This document shows, one piece after another, positions 10,631 through 22,039 of a stretch of 64,000 bases of DNA. This stretch comes from Gymnopus androsaceus JB14 (taxonomy: Eukaryota > Basidiomycota > Agaricomycetes > Agaricales > Omphalotaceae), in the NCBI GenBank assembly GCA_009733575.1, contig ML769498.1, forward strand, positions 109,078 to 173,077. Direction: 5' to 3'. The notes below the pieces were generated by a model. The model saw nothing but the letters and a program-made list of their open reading frames with translations. It ran no database searches and was not told the origin of the DNA. Every line of letters begins with the position of its first letter. The first letter of the stretch is position 1. Position numbers and translations under genes: made by a program.

Positions 10631-12985
10631 TTAAACGTGGAGACAGTCAGAGGAAGTATCTTTGAACGAGCTGAAACCGCTTGCTTTAATTCTCCACGCC
10701 ACTTGAGCTTTCAGTTCCGTCAATCCCAGAATCAGAATAATATCATAGTCGAGGCGATAATATTTTTTTCGCTGATGTGTATGCGGAAGCAGTTCTTTAC
10801 AAGCTTCCCTCATATCAGCCACAAGCGTGCACAGGACGGGAAAATTTTCTACATGAATTAAAGCATGGATTCAAAATAGAGCAAGTAGAGGCTTCACCAG
10901 GTTCGTCATCCATAAACTGAGGAGCAGAGCCTTGACCATCATACGCGATGATCTCTACTTCCACCGTGGACAACTCGGAGACGTTGGGTTTCTCTTTCCA
11001 GTATCGGGTTCGATATTCTTCAGTGGCTCTCACTCGAGTACCCTGTTGAATAGGACTAAGCAAACCCGAGGGAAATAAAATCCTGATCAAAACCCCACCT
11101 TTTCGATTATCACATCAAACATTCTCGATATTTCTTTCTTGCCCGTTGGCGAGACTGTTATCAGCTCAGAATGTCTAACATGTTCAGGGTTACGAGGATC
11201 ATAGTCACGGAAGACATTGGTTCCCAGTGCGTATCGGGAAATACGGGAGGTCACTTGGTTTTCGAGGTAATGAAGTAAACTCCCATCTGCGACAGCTTTG
11301 CTCCTGTATGAACATATAAGTATAAGTTGACAAGTTATATCGTATAGAGAAGGATATAACTAACGCGTTTTCGTTAGGTCTAAGTACGCCAACATTAGCG
11401 TGGAATAATTCTTGTATCTTGAAAGTAAGATATGGACTAGCAGCATATCCGCCTACCAGTAGGATAGCCTATGTATAACACTTGTAAGTATACTATTGCC
11501 GTGGATGAGCACACTAGCAGTAACTCACAAAGAGATCATTCCCGTGTTGTAAAATTTGGCGGACAATAGCATTGGTGATCTTTCCAAGGGAATCTTGGAA
11601 AAAATCTGCTATAACAGCACTATATGGCCAAAAGGATTAAATGCTCTGAGTATAGAAGGTATAGTAGTAAAGACATACCCTGCAATTTTGAGTTGACCAC
11701 CTGTGATGTCCAACCTTTTGTCTTCACCTCGAGAACTGAAACGGATGAAGTGCGGTTGGATGGGATTCGCAAAGCCTATTTTTGTCTTGTCATTAAATTT
11801 CTCGCAAATTATCGGTATATCTGCCTCGAAATCAGTTCCTCGGAGTCGTTCTAGATAGGTTTATTGATCAGTCAGAGATCGCCGTTACAAATCATACCTC
11901 ACCATTGAAGTATTCCTCAGCCCTTCGATTTACAAAAACTGAGCCCGCATATAGACCTGATCAACATTTAGATTAGGAAAGAAAGGGAAGGAAGATGGAG
12001 ATCGCACATTGCTGGAATAGATGACTCGGCGTAGTCACCAGATTCCGAAATACGGTTATAAGAAGAAAGATCGACTGTCCCTCCACCTGCATCGACGACG
12101 AGTAGCGTCTTTCCGACCTAAAATGTGATTAGTTTATAGACCTACCGACAATGACCGAAAACTCAACTGGAATATTAGAGAGTCCAGGCATGCTCGCCAA
12201 ACAGAAATGGAGACTCGCTTCGCCTTCCGTGATAAAATGAATTTGCTCGGAGTGAACATTGTCGATCAACCCAGCCTGTACCGCCGCCTGTCTCAACATC
12301 TGCTGTTCGGCGCCTGCCCACCCATTGGGATGGGAAATCACATACTCAGACCTACTTCCCTGAAGTAAAATTCCAGCCTGAGGGTCCGACTCTGGAATAA
12401 ACTGGCGAGCGCATGTATCCAAGAAATACAGTAAATCTGCAAAGATGGACAGGACCGTTCTGTTTCGGAGGAAGCAGCGGGATCATCTCGCTTTGCGGCG
12501 AACTCTTTCCATGTAGCTTGAACCTAGGAGAAGATTGGCACAAGTTAGTGAAATGCTGAATGTTCAGAGAGTTTCGTACCAATGAGATTTGAACCAGCCA
12601 TTTTGTTCCGCTTGTTCAATGACATTGTCATCCAATGCTGCTGCGCCAATGGCGCACAATCTACCCTGCTCATCATAATAGGCGATAGAAGGTATTTTAA
12701 ACCCGCCATTTACAAGATGTTGAAACGGGAATCTAGGAAGCATAGCTTGATCGCAAGAAGTCTTGGTAATTAGTTCTAAAGTCACCCACCTTGTTACTCC
12801 CTTCACTTCTGGTATAAATCCCTTTTCGAGGATACTGAGAGAAATGAACTACGTTGAGTTCAGAAATTTCCGTTTCGTAGCTTTCATACTTACACATAGG
12901 ATATCGCGCAGAATGTCGTCCCAATGTCGAGTGCGATTACGACTTTGGATTCCCCAGTATAACGCTGCGAGTGGCGAAGATGCAT
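10631..12985 (-). CDS. HSPA12-like Hsp70-family ATPase
   Basis: Actin-fold ATPase of the divergent HSPA12-like Hsp70 group that is expanded in mushrooms; such proteins lack the canonical substrate-binding part and their clients are unknown. Motifs across about twelve exons: phosphate 1 loop VVIALDIGTTFCAISY, then SEYVISHPNGWAGAEQQ, FITEGEASLHFC, phosphate 2 loop LLVVDAGGGTVDLSSYN, YAGSVFVNRRAEEYF, adenosine motif ILLVGGYAASPYL, and near the end ILILGLTELKAQVAWR. The start is the ATG at 12985 (MHLRHSQRYTGE). Most introns are clear GT-AG. The frame slips by one base at about 12457-12461: removing one base restores LPPKQTVLSIFADLLYFLD. One junction near 11990-12012 fits only a weak GC donor or another indel. 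It is head-to-head with the coiled-coil gene at 13208. A second, decayed copy is at 40510-42996. Confidence 0.82.
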
Positions 12986-13207
12986 GGTGGCAGAGGGCTA
13001 AGTTTACGTTGATGTTATTTTGAATCGTGTCCGCTCTGGTCTTCTAATCCAATCAAAATTTTTAGAAGCTCTGTGTGATAGTGATAGCGATAAAGAGGTT
13101 GATGATTTTCAGCAAGCAAATTACCCCAAATGTCCAGAGGCATCTTGCCGTAGAACGTCGTAGAACTTTCTGTCTAAGCTCTGGATCGGTACGTCTTTCT
13201 GACTGAA
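12986..13207. promoter_or_regulatory. shared promoter of the Hsp70/coiled-coil divergent pair
   Basis: 222 bases separate the two start codons, so both promoters must share this stretch. No specific operator is recognised. The equivalent interval of the second pair is 40267-40509 (243 bases). Confidence 0.5.
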
Positions 13208-14464
13208 ATGTCACAGCTCGGCAACGAAACCCGTTACTCATCTCCCTTGTCTCCCTTGCCTAGTCCTGGCCCCGATTTTCAAAAAATGGACCCCCGCAAG
13301 ATAAAGCAGGGAGCATCATCGTCAAGCTTGAAGGATAAGCGTGCGTGGTATACGAAGAAGATAGAGTATTTGGAAACGCAGAATCGGCGGCTTCAAAAAG
13401 ATAACGATGCACTGGTGAAGGAGAGGAATGCGCTGAAAAGGCATATGAATAGAGTTCAGGCTGAGAAGGAGGAGGCCAAAGAGCTGATGGACGCACGTAC
13501 CCAGGAGGTGCAAGCCTCTCGTACACTGCAGCACGTTACAGACACTGTGTCTGAAGCTGACGTGGTGGAATCCGCCGACAGGCTAAACGATGTTCTACAC
13601 CAGACCGCGGCGCTCATCGTCGATTCTTTCAACTCCAGCCTTGAAAAGAGAGTATGCAACCTACATCAGTGGCGCGAAGATGTGGACAAGCTAGTCTCTT
13701 TTCAAGCGACGGAGAGTTACACGATCAAGATACAAAACGTTCTCCAGAACTATCTTGGGAAGTGGTGTGCAGAAACATTAGGATCGTGGACGTTCAACAA
13801 TTCCATGCTCAACCTCGATCAGTTCTTGGACTCCGTCGTTCAATCACTTAAAGCTGGTGGTAAGCTTTATTTGCTGAAATAGACCTGGAGATTTGGAACC
13901 AAAACTTTTTCAGAGCCTCTGCTCGTAAACACATGGGTGCGACTCACCCGAACCTACTGTAAATTACCAGCATACCGTGACACCAAACAGATTGGCTGGT
14001 CGAGCCAAGTACTGGCCGAAATAACAGCAGGAGTACTCTGTGCTGCAGGCGTTTTCAGTTCTACAGCAGAAGCGGAAAGAGTCATCCAAGAAAAATTCAT
14101 GGATTCTTTCCGGCAAATCTTCCAGCATTGCTTTAACCTCGAAAAGGCGATTTTAGGTCGCGCATCCGCAGATATTCAAGTACACTTCCCCCAGGGCGGT
14201 GTGATGTTTGACCCCGAGACGATGCAGATATTAGGGGAGGATCAGATGGCGACGATAGCATTCACGCGCGAGCTGGGATTGCAGGCGCGATCAGGCGATT
14301 CAACGAGTCGGACAATCCTGAAAGCTGGTGTTATACCAGATTCTTCAATAGCAATGCTGGAAGACTCGGATATGGAGGTGCTAGGTAAGCTTTTCTCGAT
14401 TCTGCTAAAGGATGTAGGCTTATGGGATGGTAGAAACATCATGGGGGAAAGTATAGGACGCTAA
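13208..14464 (+). CDS. coiled-coil protein of unknown function, copy A
   Basis: Two exons, 13208-13859 and 13914-14464, joined in phase 1 over a 54-base intron (GTAAGC...TTTCAG). About residues 40-105 are a strongly charged coiled coil (KKIEYLETQNRRLQKDNDAL onward). A conserved segment follows: TDTVSEADVVESADRLN then LHQTAALIVD. The C-terminal part contains PQGGVMFDPETM and later SRTILKAGVIP. The same elements occur in the protein at 38447-40266 (ADIIEMVRTLN, LQAAAFVTD, PRSGVNFDVETM, LDTILLKPKV), so the two are paralogs. A 34-base potential intron near 14384-14416 is in frame when unspliced and I left it as coding. No catalytic motif; function not known. It is paired head-to-head with an Hsp70-like gene, as its paralog is. 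Confidence 0.72.
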
Positions 14465-14644
14465 GCGCTGGGGTTACTTGAGTCTCGATTCTTCTTGTAC
14501 TTCCATCTCCTGTCCATCCACGTAAATTCAATCGATTTCTTGGAGCATGCTTGGCATCAAAATCAAATTCCGATTTACTTATAATTAACGTCTTGTAAGG
14601 CTCAACCATTCACCGTGACCTCCTTCTGCTACTTTCCTCGAAAA

Positions 14645-15419
14645 ATGCCCCGAAGTTCAATCTCTACGGCTGACCAGGAGCAATCAACCATAAGGTCTCG
14701 TAGAACTGCTGTAGCTTGCATAAAATGTCGAGAGAGAAAGAGCAAGGTATGCCTTTGTTGCTTTCTTTTTTTTCTTTGCGACTTGCTGCAATTCTAACAT
14801 TCAATTCGGCAGTGCTCCGGAGAACATCCCACCTGTCAGAGATGTTCTCAACGCGGTCTCGTTTGCGAATACGTAGAACGGATATCCAGAGGACGAAGCT
14901 CAGGAAATAACTCACCCACGGAATGTCGATCCACTCAGTCACCATTCCTTCATCCATCCAATCCCCTCGAATCAAGTTCACTGCGTACCCATTCCAATGA
15001 CCACCGCAGTCGGGTCTCAGAGCAAACCACCTGCATCTCAGTACGACCTAGAAATGTCTTCGTTCTTTGATCCCTCTTCGGCATCGTCATTTCTAGCTAG
15101 ACAGATTACGTCTGCTGACGCGTCTCCTCTTTCCAATTTTAATTCAGCGCCGCCTTTGGACGGAGTAACGTTTGCTTCAGATGATTCGCTTCATCTTCCT
15201 CCCCCTTCCAATTATGGAATCTCAACTTTGCCTTACACAGGGCTCACTTATTCTCCTGTTGCTCCTCGGTATGGCCTCATGACGGACCCGGAGAACATTG
15301 CGTGGAAATCCTTAGCAGATGTCGATGAACCACCGGTATTTCCTCCAATATCTGGCTCTGGCTCTCCCCTTGAAGGGTCTATACTTTTTCAGCCGTTGAC
15401 GCGAGCTCCGTCATTATAG
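14645..15419 (+). CDS. Zn2Cys6 transcription regulator (apparent frameshift)
   Basis: Nuclear DNA-binding protein of the Gal4-type binuclear zinc cluster family. The first exon (14645-14746) and second exon (from 14813) join over a 66-base GT-AG intron to form CX2CX6CX6CX2CX6C: CIKCRERKSK then CSGEHPTCQRCSQRGLVC. The basic residues RERK in the first loop contact DNA in this family. After the cluster the zinc-cluster frame stops near 15067, while the +1 frame remains open from about 14871 to a stop at 15419 with a Ser/Pro-rich, acidic sequence. A one-base indel between about 14870 and 15060 would give one protein of about 235 residues. No fungal-specific middle homology domain is seen, so this is a short regulator. 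Targets unknown. Confidence 0.7.
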
Positions 15420-15479
15420 TACTCAGTAAACTAATTAGCTTATGTTTATCCAGTATGATATTATTATTACTAATGAATC

Positions 15480-15912
15480 TCATAACCGACCGCACCACAG
15501 GAATAAGTAAACGTCTTCGGCGTCAGGCTAGTCAGGACTCAGGCCAGAGAGGTAGTATATGGGACATAAACACATTGTCTATGAATGTTACGGGCGCTGG
15601 AGCGATATTCATGAATCCTTACGATGGAAGACTCTGTACGATGCCCGTCGAAGCTGTAGAGGACGCTACAAATGGCTTGGCTCTATTTCGGAACTTTGTG
15701 TGGACGAATTAAAGTCGCTAGACTCGCTGTAGAAGACGAAATTAAACACGAATGGGGAAGGAGGCTTCCAAGGGCATGTAAGAAGGACTAGGGGCGATGT
15801 GTTGAGAAGATACGCAGCAGGAGATTGTTATAAGCCAAGTGGGTGCTAATCCAGGAGACCCTTTCAGGGAACACAGAACCTTCAAATCACGGTATGGTTG
15901 ACTGAGTTCTAT
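15480..15912 (+). pseudogene. decayed fragment of the CaaX-ending gene family
   Basis: Matches the 3' third of the tandem genes at 25.3-30.0 kb but lies on the opposite strand and 10 kb away. Recognisable pieces: SIWDINTLSMNVTGAGAIF, MNPYDGRLCTMPVEAVED, then shifted-frame remains equivalent to GRVKVVRLAVEGEIKHEW and NPGD. Internal deletion after ATNGLA, several frame shifts and loss of the terminal Cys-Leu-Val-Gln show it is not functional. The 5' two thirds are absent. Confidence 0.75.
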
Positions 15913-16012
15913 ACAATTACTATTAAATCTCTAGGTATAAATTCACCTGCCGCACCTATGTAGACCCAAGATTCAAGCACCGATACTATCCCCTTGCAAC
16001 TCTTCAAACTTC

Positions 16013-17212
16013 CTACGAGCCATCCGGATGTTCAGCTTGATTGCAGCCGTTTCTATTCAGTTCAAGGGTTAGCATTTGTTCGGTTCGTGCAGAAAAAGGG
16101 GGCGCCGCTACGACTGATGGAAACCGAGTCCTTCCAGTTTCGACGGGAACCAAACCCTACTCACCTATTGTTGGATCATGCACTACGACCATAACATATG
16201 TATTTCTCGTCATCTCATCCAGCACCGCAGTAAAATCATACAAATCCATTTCGAGAGACTGAATTCCTCTCGGACGCGAGAACAAGACCATTTGAACGCT
16301 TTGATGAGCTCCGAGTGCGTTCGTAACGTTTGGGGTTCATTTGGTGCGGATCTAAAGGAACTATGGAAGCGGAGGAGGAGGAGGAAGAAGGGGATATTGT
16401 TGATGTAGAGGTTGATGCAGAGGAACTGGAAGTGGCTATTACAAGGAATGTTGTTCGTTCAAAGAGGATCACTTCGGTTGCACTGCAAGCCTCGGCAAAG
16501 ATGTTGAGGTGTTTGCTCAGGACTGCAGCATTTGGGATCAGTGTGTGGACTATGCTTGACCAAGCCTGTATGTGAACAAGTCATTGAAGGAATGAGTTGG
16601 TTTCTCGAGGTTTCACGTACCCTATAGAGACTTTCATCGTAAATGCTAGTTCCAAATACTGTTATAACCAGATCTCCACTAGCTTTCTGCAATTCCTCGC
16701 GCTTCTTCTCAAACATTCCTGATTTAGGCTCCCGCACGAGATCCATCTTGTGCACAAGAAGAAACACGGCTGCCTCTGGACTGCACTGAGTCAAACCTTC
16801 CAAGCAATCGCGGTAATATTCGAGATCCTTGTTCATTTCTCGTGTCTCTGCGTCAAAGACATAGATCATAACCCCGACGTCGCGGAATATTGTTGTGCGC
16901 TGAGTGGTTAGATACGAGTCCATGAAAGCATCCTGGCCACCACAGTCCCAGAGATTTAGGATTAGGTCGCCGAGGAAACGGACGTGGTTTTGCTCCACGT
17001 CGATCGTGGCACCGAGACGAGCAGTGGAAGAAGCGGGATTATTGGAGCTGGGAATTCCGTCAAGGGTTGAAGGTAGAGAAGGGAATTTGAACGGACAATA
17101 TTAGAGAACGCATAGATGTTTTCCCGCTGCCAGAGGCACCCATGAGCAGAACCTAGCACGAAATTTATTTCTTGGAGCGTAAACAGTTCGGAAATGTTAC
17201 CTTTTTCTTCAT
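16013..17212 (-). CDS. GTR1: Gtr1/RagA-type small GTPase (apparent frameshifts at the C-terminal end)
   Basis: Rag GTPase that, as a heterodimer with a Gtr2/RagC partner on the vacuole or lysosome surface, signals amino-acid sufficiency to TORC1 (established for the family). Very short first exon 17201-17212 (MKKK), then P-loop [47 protein letters not shown] (G3), and VHKMDLV (G4). A 49-base intron lies between SLI and FSNNP. An intron near 16575-16620 joins SLYR to [11 protein letters not shown]. The C-terminal roadblock-like half contains [25 protein letters not shown], and [19 protein letters not shown]. Two one-base deletions break the frame, near 16311 and near 16258-16266; restoring one T in each recovers the family sequence. 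The stop is taken at 16013. Strongly conserved gene, so the shifts are probably sequence errors. Confidence 0.85.
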
Positions 17213-17301
17213 GGTGGCGTATGGACGTGATGGTCAAGAACAAAGGACATTCGGACCGAACTACTTAATTACTACATTTGATTTCTTTTACTTCTTGAAT
17301 C

Positions 17302-17989
17302 TTATAAAAACTTTCCAGAACTCCAACGCCTAACATGCGAACCCATTTCTACCGCAGCAAGACCCCATTCTTCGCCGTGATTATGACCCTTCTTCTCTCC
17401 CTTGCCCAATCCAGCTCTTTCCAAAGCCTGATCATCGTTCAACGCAGTCAAGACACCAAAGATAACTGGAACGCCAGTATCCACCTGAATCTTCATCAAA
17501 GAATGGGAAACAGCATCACAGATATACTCGAAATGCATCGTAGCGCCTTTGATCAGGACACCGATGGCAATGACAGCGTCGAAAGGCTGGTTCGCAGAAG
17601 GAATTGTTGGTGCAGGAGTTCCGGAGCGAGACCCTACTTTTGGAGAAAGAATTCCACTTCCAGAACCGAAATTGAGACCACCTAAAAGGTCAGCTTGATT
17701 GGATGCGACTTGGATGTGTGATCCCGCGATCATCCTGCAAAACATTAGCATACATTTGCTTTGGAATACTATGATAATACCTAGAGCAAGCTAGAGGAAG
17801 CTCAAAGCTACCTGGCACAGATTCTACAACGATATTGCTCTCCTTCACTCCAGCTTCTTTGAGTTTCGTGAGTGCTCCGGTAACTAGCGCATCGATAATG
17901 ACTTTGTTCCATCTGGCGTGGACAATGGCAATCCTAAGAGACGAGCCATCGAATTTGGCGTCGGGAGAAGGACCTTTAATGTCGCTCAT
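17302..17989 (-). CDS. RIB4: 6,7-dimethyl-8-ribityllumazine synthase
   Basis: Catalyses the penultimate riboflavin step: condensation of 5-amino-6-ribitylaminouracil with 3,4-dihydroxy-2-butanone 4-phosphate. Two exons, 17781-17989 and 17302-17734, 46-base intron, 213 residues. Motifs in order: IAIVHARWN (substrate-binding N-terminal strand), [33 protein letters not shown] with the active-site His-Phe region, [21 protein letters not shown], and a C-terminal [15 protein letters not shown] Ser/Gly/Pro-rich insert of about 35 residues (near residues 85-120) is the usual fungal feature. The start ATG at 17989 lies 107 bases from the SRP40 start on the other strand. No frame break. High certainty. 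Confidence 0.95.
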
Positions 17990-18096
17990 CGTGAAGCGTA
18001 GTAACGAAGTAAAGAATTATTTAAGCGCTGGCGCCACGTGTTTAATATTTCGATTTACCCCGAGCCATCAAATTTTTTCGCGCCTTCTTTCAAGAC
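17990..18096. promoter_or_regulatory. 107-base bidirectional promoter with an E-box
   Basis: The whole interval between the divergent starts of lumazine synthase and SRP40. It holds one palindromic CACGTG at 18035-18040, the core recognised by bHLH factors such as Cbf1/Pho4-type proteins. That both genes use it is inference from spacing. Confidence 0.5.
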
Positions 18097-20066
18097 ATGG
18101 ATCCAATCTTGCCAGTATGCTTTCAGCCCTCGCTATACTACAATATACTAATGATCTACAGCGACATACACGCTAATTCATGCATTTCTGCGGAAACATT
18201 CCCACTCAAAAGCTGCAGACGCATTGAAAAAGTCTGTCAAAGACATTGTCGTTTTAAAAGAGGGCGTAAACATCGAGGGACCTCAGTTGGACGAGATTAT
18301 CAAAGAATGGAAACGTCTTTTGGTGCAAAAAGGTCAAACAGAGTGAGTACTCGCATATACTCGTAGAATCTGTCCTGAATTCACCTTTGCTAGTACATCC
18401 GACTCTGATTCCGATTCTTCCGAGTAAGTGGCAAGAAAGTCTGATATCGCTCCGAGGTTCCTAATCCACATCTCCGCAGAGACTCTGATTCCGAAAGCTG
18501 TATGTGTCTCCTGAGATATTTTTCCATGCGATGAAGACCTCTCATGATATAGGACCCGACCCGTGTGCATCTATAGCCTCCTCAGACTCGAGCGACTCGG
18601 ACTCTGATACAGAGCAGAAACAGAAGCAGAAGAAGTCATCCAAACCGGACGTTAAACCTCCAACGTCTTCAGTCATCCTCGTCCTCGTCCGATTCGGACT
18701 CTGATTCGGACTCTGACACTGCAACTCAAAAGAAACCTCTATCCAAGGATGCAAAAGCCGGAAAAGGAACTAGCGAATGCAGGGTCTGATGGTACTCAGG
18801 ACATTCTGCTCATCGTGTCTTGACATTTACCTTTCTTTCACAGATTCCGACTCGGACTCCTCATCTGACGAGTCTTCCTCCAGTAGTTCCAGTTCCGATT
18901 CTGGTGGGTTCTTATTATCTCTCTGTCATCGTGTACTCATCTCATCTCATTGCACCCGCTTTTCTGTCATTCATGTCCATTATCATCTACACATAGACGG
19001 AGATAACGATTCAGATTCTGACGATGAATCTGAAAGTGTGCCCAAGGCAGGCATTGGCGCAGCAAAACGGGAGTCTAGTGCAACGCTTTCAACTGCTAGC
19101 GAGTCGAATCCTGGAAAAACGGTGAAAGAGAGGTCAAAGTAAGTATGTTCCTCCTCGTAACTGTATATCACTCATCCACCCTCGGTTCCGCCTTTACAGA
19201 AAGCCGAAATCCGGACTGTCAAAAGCCAAGAGCTCTAGCTCCTCATCATCCTCATCATCGTCGGATTCAGAGTCAGAGTCCGAGACGAAAAAGCAAAAGC
19301 AGAAGAAGAAGGTTGCCTCCAAGTCTTCCGATTCAGACTCGGACTCAGATGATTCATCATCGTCATCTTCTTCCTCTTCGGATTCGGATTCTGATACTGC
19401 CAACAAAAACGAGGCCGCCAAATCATCAAAGCTGAAATCCACAAACCCGAAATCGAAACCGGTGGCTGATAAAACATCTGACTCTGCCGCTGCTGTCTCG
19501 GAATCCAAGTCTTCTTCAGATGACCTTGTCAAAGTCACGAAAAAGCGAAAGACTTCGGAGAGCGGAACGGCGGTGGCTACCGCCTCTGAGTCTATGGCTC
19601 AAGCTCCCGTCGCCGCTGTGCCTAGTCTAGGGAAACGACGCTCAACCAATGAGCGGTTCCAGAGGATCAATCCTGACAAGGTCTCTACTCATCTCATCAG
19701 GGACAACAGATACGAGACGAAGGTACGAATCTCACTTCTCTACCCGCGACGTCTTTTGCTTGGATTTCCTTTTGGGTTCCCGGTGTCAATTAAATTCGTG
19801 CTTGAACACGTCGCTGATTAGTATCATCTATCTGTTCATGTAGGCTGCACCAGAGAATGACTATGGTGCAAAGGCACATGCTGACCTTATCGTCACTCGT
19901 GGGGCGGGTTTCCGGAAAGAAAAAAATAAGAAGAAGCGTGGAAGCTACAAGGGTGGAACCATCACTGTAAGCCTTCAAGTTTTTTTTGACAAGAACCGAT
20001 ATGGTGCTGAGAGACATTTCACAGATGGAAAGCCACAGTTTCAAATTTGCTGACACGGATGATTGA
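18097..20066 (+). CDS. SRP40: SRP40/Nopp140-like nucleolar phosphoprotein (apparent indels)
   Basis: Nucleolar chaperone of snoRNPs in this family. The N-terminal LisH-like segment reads TYTLIHAFLRKHSHSKAADA followed by LDEIIKEWKRLL. Then come alternating acidic Ser tracts (DSDSDSS, SSSSSDSESES) and Lys-rich tracts, split over small exons including 18394-18423 (30 bases) and 18480-18499 (20 bases). The C-terminal SRP40 domain is complete: RRSTNERFQRINPDKV, then ENDYGAKAHADLIVTRGAGF, KKKRGSYKGG and SHSFKF. The last three exon joins near 19720-20020 are clean. The first exon (ATG at 18097) ends one base short for its acceptor: one G before the donor at about 18115 would fix it. Another shift occurs near 18672. 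Both look like indels. An ATG at 17980 is in frame but lies inside RIB4 and was not used. Confidence 0.82.
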
Positions 20067-20456
20067 TGAACGAGAGGATGCGCGGTGCGTTTCTGGTTTG
20101 GATTCGCCGATTGGCTTTCCTCAGATTTAAGAGCCGGATATGTAGAGTTTTTTGCGCTGTCATCGGTATTCTTGTTTGCTCCCTATCCGTACTACATCCA
20201 AAAATCCTAGTCTTGTCAATCTTTAAATGCGTCCTGCGGTTTGTCGGAAGAAAGTCACGTGATACGTCCAATACCACTGCTGTGCTGTGGGAACGGCTGC
20301 AGTTGGAATGGGGACGGGTACAATTCGAAAGACATGCAGGAGCACGGCTGCAATGGCTCAAGGAGGTAGTGTAATAAGTCTAGACATGAAGCCGAGTACA
20401 AAACTCGGGGTCCCTAGCCGATACACTCCCTGCTCTGTTCCTCCTCCTCATTCCAG
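20067..20456. other. intergenic
   Basis: About 390 bases between SRP40 and the first hydrolase. It holds one CACGTG-like GTCACGTGAT at 20255-20264. No gene seen. Confidence 0.4.
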
Positions 20457-21797
20457 ATGTCTACAGATTTTTCACTTCTTCAGCTGCCCGGCGGTGTGAA
20501 TATCGCTTATGAAGTCCTAGGGGCTTCATTCTTGGGACGCAGACGTCCCATCGTATTAATTTCGGGGCTGTCTATCGTTCGCAAAGATTGGGCTCTCCTC
20601 AGTCATACTCTTTCTCAAAGTCGTCCAGGTAGATCATTTTTTTCCTAGTTCGATTCATGTAGCTTATGATTTTATTTTTATTTGCAGTCCTCGTGTATGA
20701 TCATCGGTGGGTTACCATGTGCCGCTTTTTATCGGAGTGCAGTGTGCAGTTATTGATTAATCGTATGGATATTTAGTGGGATAGGAGACTCTGTATGTAG
20801 TCCCAGCGCCGTGGAAGAAATCTCTATCGAAAACATGGCGTTGGACCTATTTTCCCTTCTGATCCACCTCCAGTGGAAAGAATTCGCCATCTGCGGTTGG
20901 TCTATGGGCGGTGAGTTTCAAATTCACAGCGGTTTACACTACATTATACATAGACACTAAGCCACCGTTCCTATGCTATTAGGTGTAGTGGCGCAACAAT
21001 TACTAGTGCTTCCTTTCCATCCGCGATATCCTCTCGCGTTACCTTTCCGCGTTACCCATGTTTTTCTTGCTGGCACCAGATCGGTGGTGCTTCAGGCAAA
21101 CAAACATGGCTTCCAGAAACGTATTCCGACGGTGCTCACACCTGAGGACCGACTTGAAATTGATTCGAGGCGTACTATCAAACACCTTTGATCCAATGTG
21201 GCTGCAACAAAATCAAGGCCGCTTTGAAACCTTATTCCGTGGCTGGCTTTCTGGGTAAACCAAGTCTTCAATGAGTAGTGTGCATATACTGACGACCTTT
21301 GGCCCAACAGTGTGCGTCCGGCTGCTGTTATAGGTATCGTGGATTTTTCCTTTCTCTCTCCATATAGTTTGCCTATTTACCTCCTTCAAAAATTCCCAGC
21401 AAAACAGCAGCAAGCGGTAAGTGTCCTGGGGTAATTCCAAGTTCACCATCTGACATTTCGAAAAGGTTGCCTCCTTCAACATACAGTATCTGTTACCCTA
21501 CATTCCCCGTGACATAAAGGTCCTCGTAATTCATGGCGAGCTGGATCAGATAATTCCATTCAGTGCAGGGAGGGTTAGTGGCGTCCTTTATTAATCCCGA
21601 TTTTGAGATTGGATATTGACAGCCAGTGACTGACTCTCTACTCGCAGGAGATTCCCTCATTCATACCGTCAGCAAGATTTATGCCCATCGGCCCGTCTGC
21701 TGGGCAAGTGTGGTCTACGACCTTTGGCCATTTTTGGTTCCAATATTTCGATATTGATATGTGGCGAGAGGTTCTGGAATCTCATATGAGCTCTTGA
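20457..21797 (+). CDS. alpha/beta hydrolase, tandem copy 1 (apparent frameshift)
   Basis: Serine hydrolase of the alpha/beta fold, substrate unknown. Starts MSTDFSLLQLPGGVNIAYEV. Motifs: oxyanion-region IVLISGLSIVRKDW, VYDHRGIGDS, nucleophile elbow CGWSMGG (Gly-x-Ser-x-Gly), catalytic acid loop VLVIHGELDQIIPFS, and catalytic His in TTFGHFWFQYF. About nine small introns, all with plausible GT-AG ends. The reading frame slips at about 21178-21186, just before FDPMWLQQ; the paralog is intact at the matching place (EGTFDPVWV), so one base is extra here. The stop is at 21797. The next gene is a paralog in the same orientation with the same exon logic. Confidence 0.78.
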
Positions 21798-22039
21798 ATA
21801 CTGCTCGCACTTGTAGTCTTCTCCTTTTCTTCTCGTACCACATATGCACTCCAGTTTGCTTGCGTTCATGTAATTCTGTAATTTTAATTTGTATATTCTC
21901 GCATACTACTTACGAATCTACGATGGCTTGCTTTGACTTGTGAATGATTAAGATGTTCGGAAGTTACCGGTGTCACCACGGCTCGGCTTTCATGAATTCC
22001 GAGCTCAGGCTTTCTCACCGACCACCAAATTCTGAACCT

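Noticed and set aside
15994..16408. Plus-strand ORFs at the 3' end of Gtr1
   Set aside because: Antisense to Gtr1 C-terminal exons, which read as the conserved Rag domain on the minus strand.
17980..18096. Upstream in-frame ATG for SRP40 at 17980
   Set aside because: It lies inside the RIB4 coding sequence; a short first exon at 18097 with a one-base indel fits the family N-terminus better.
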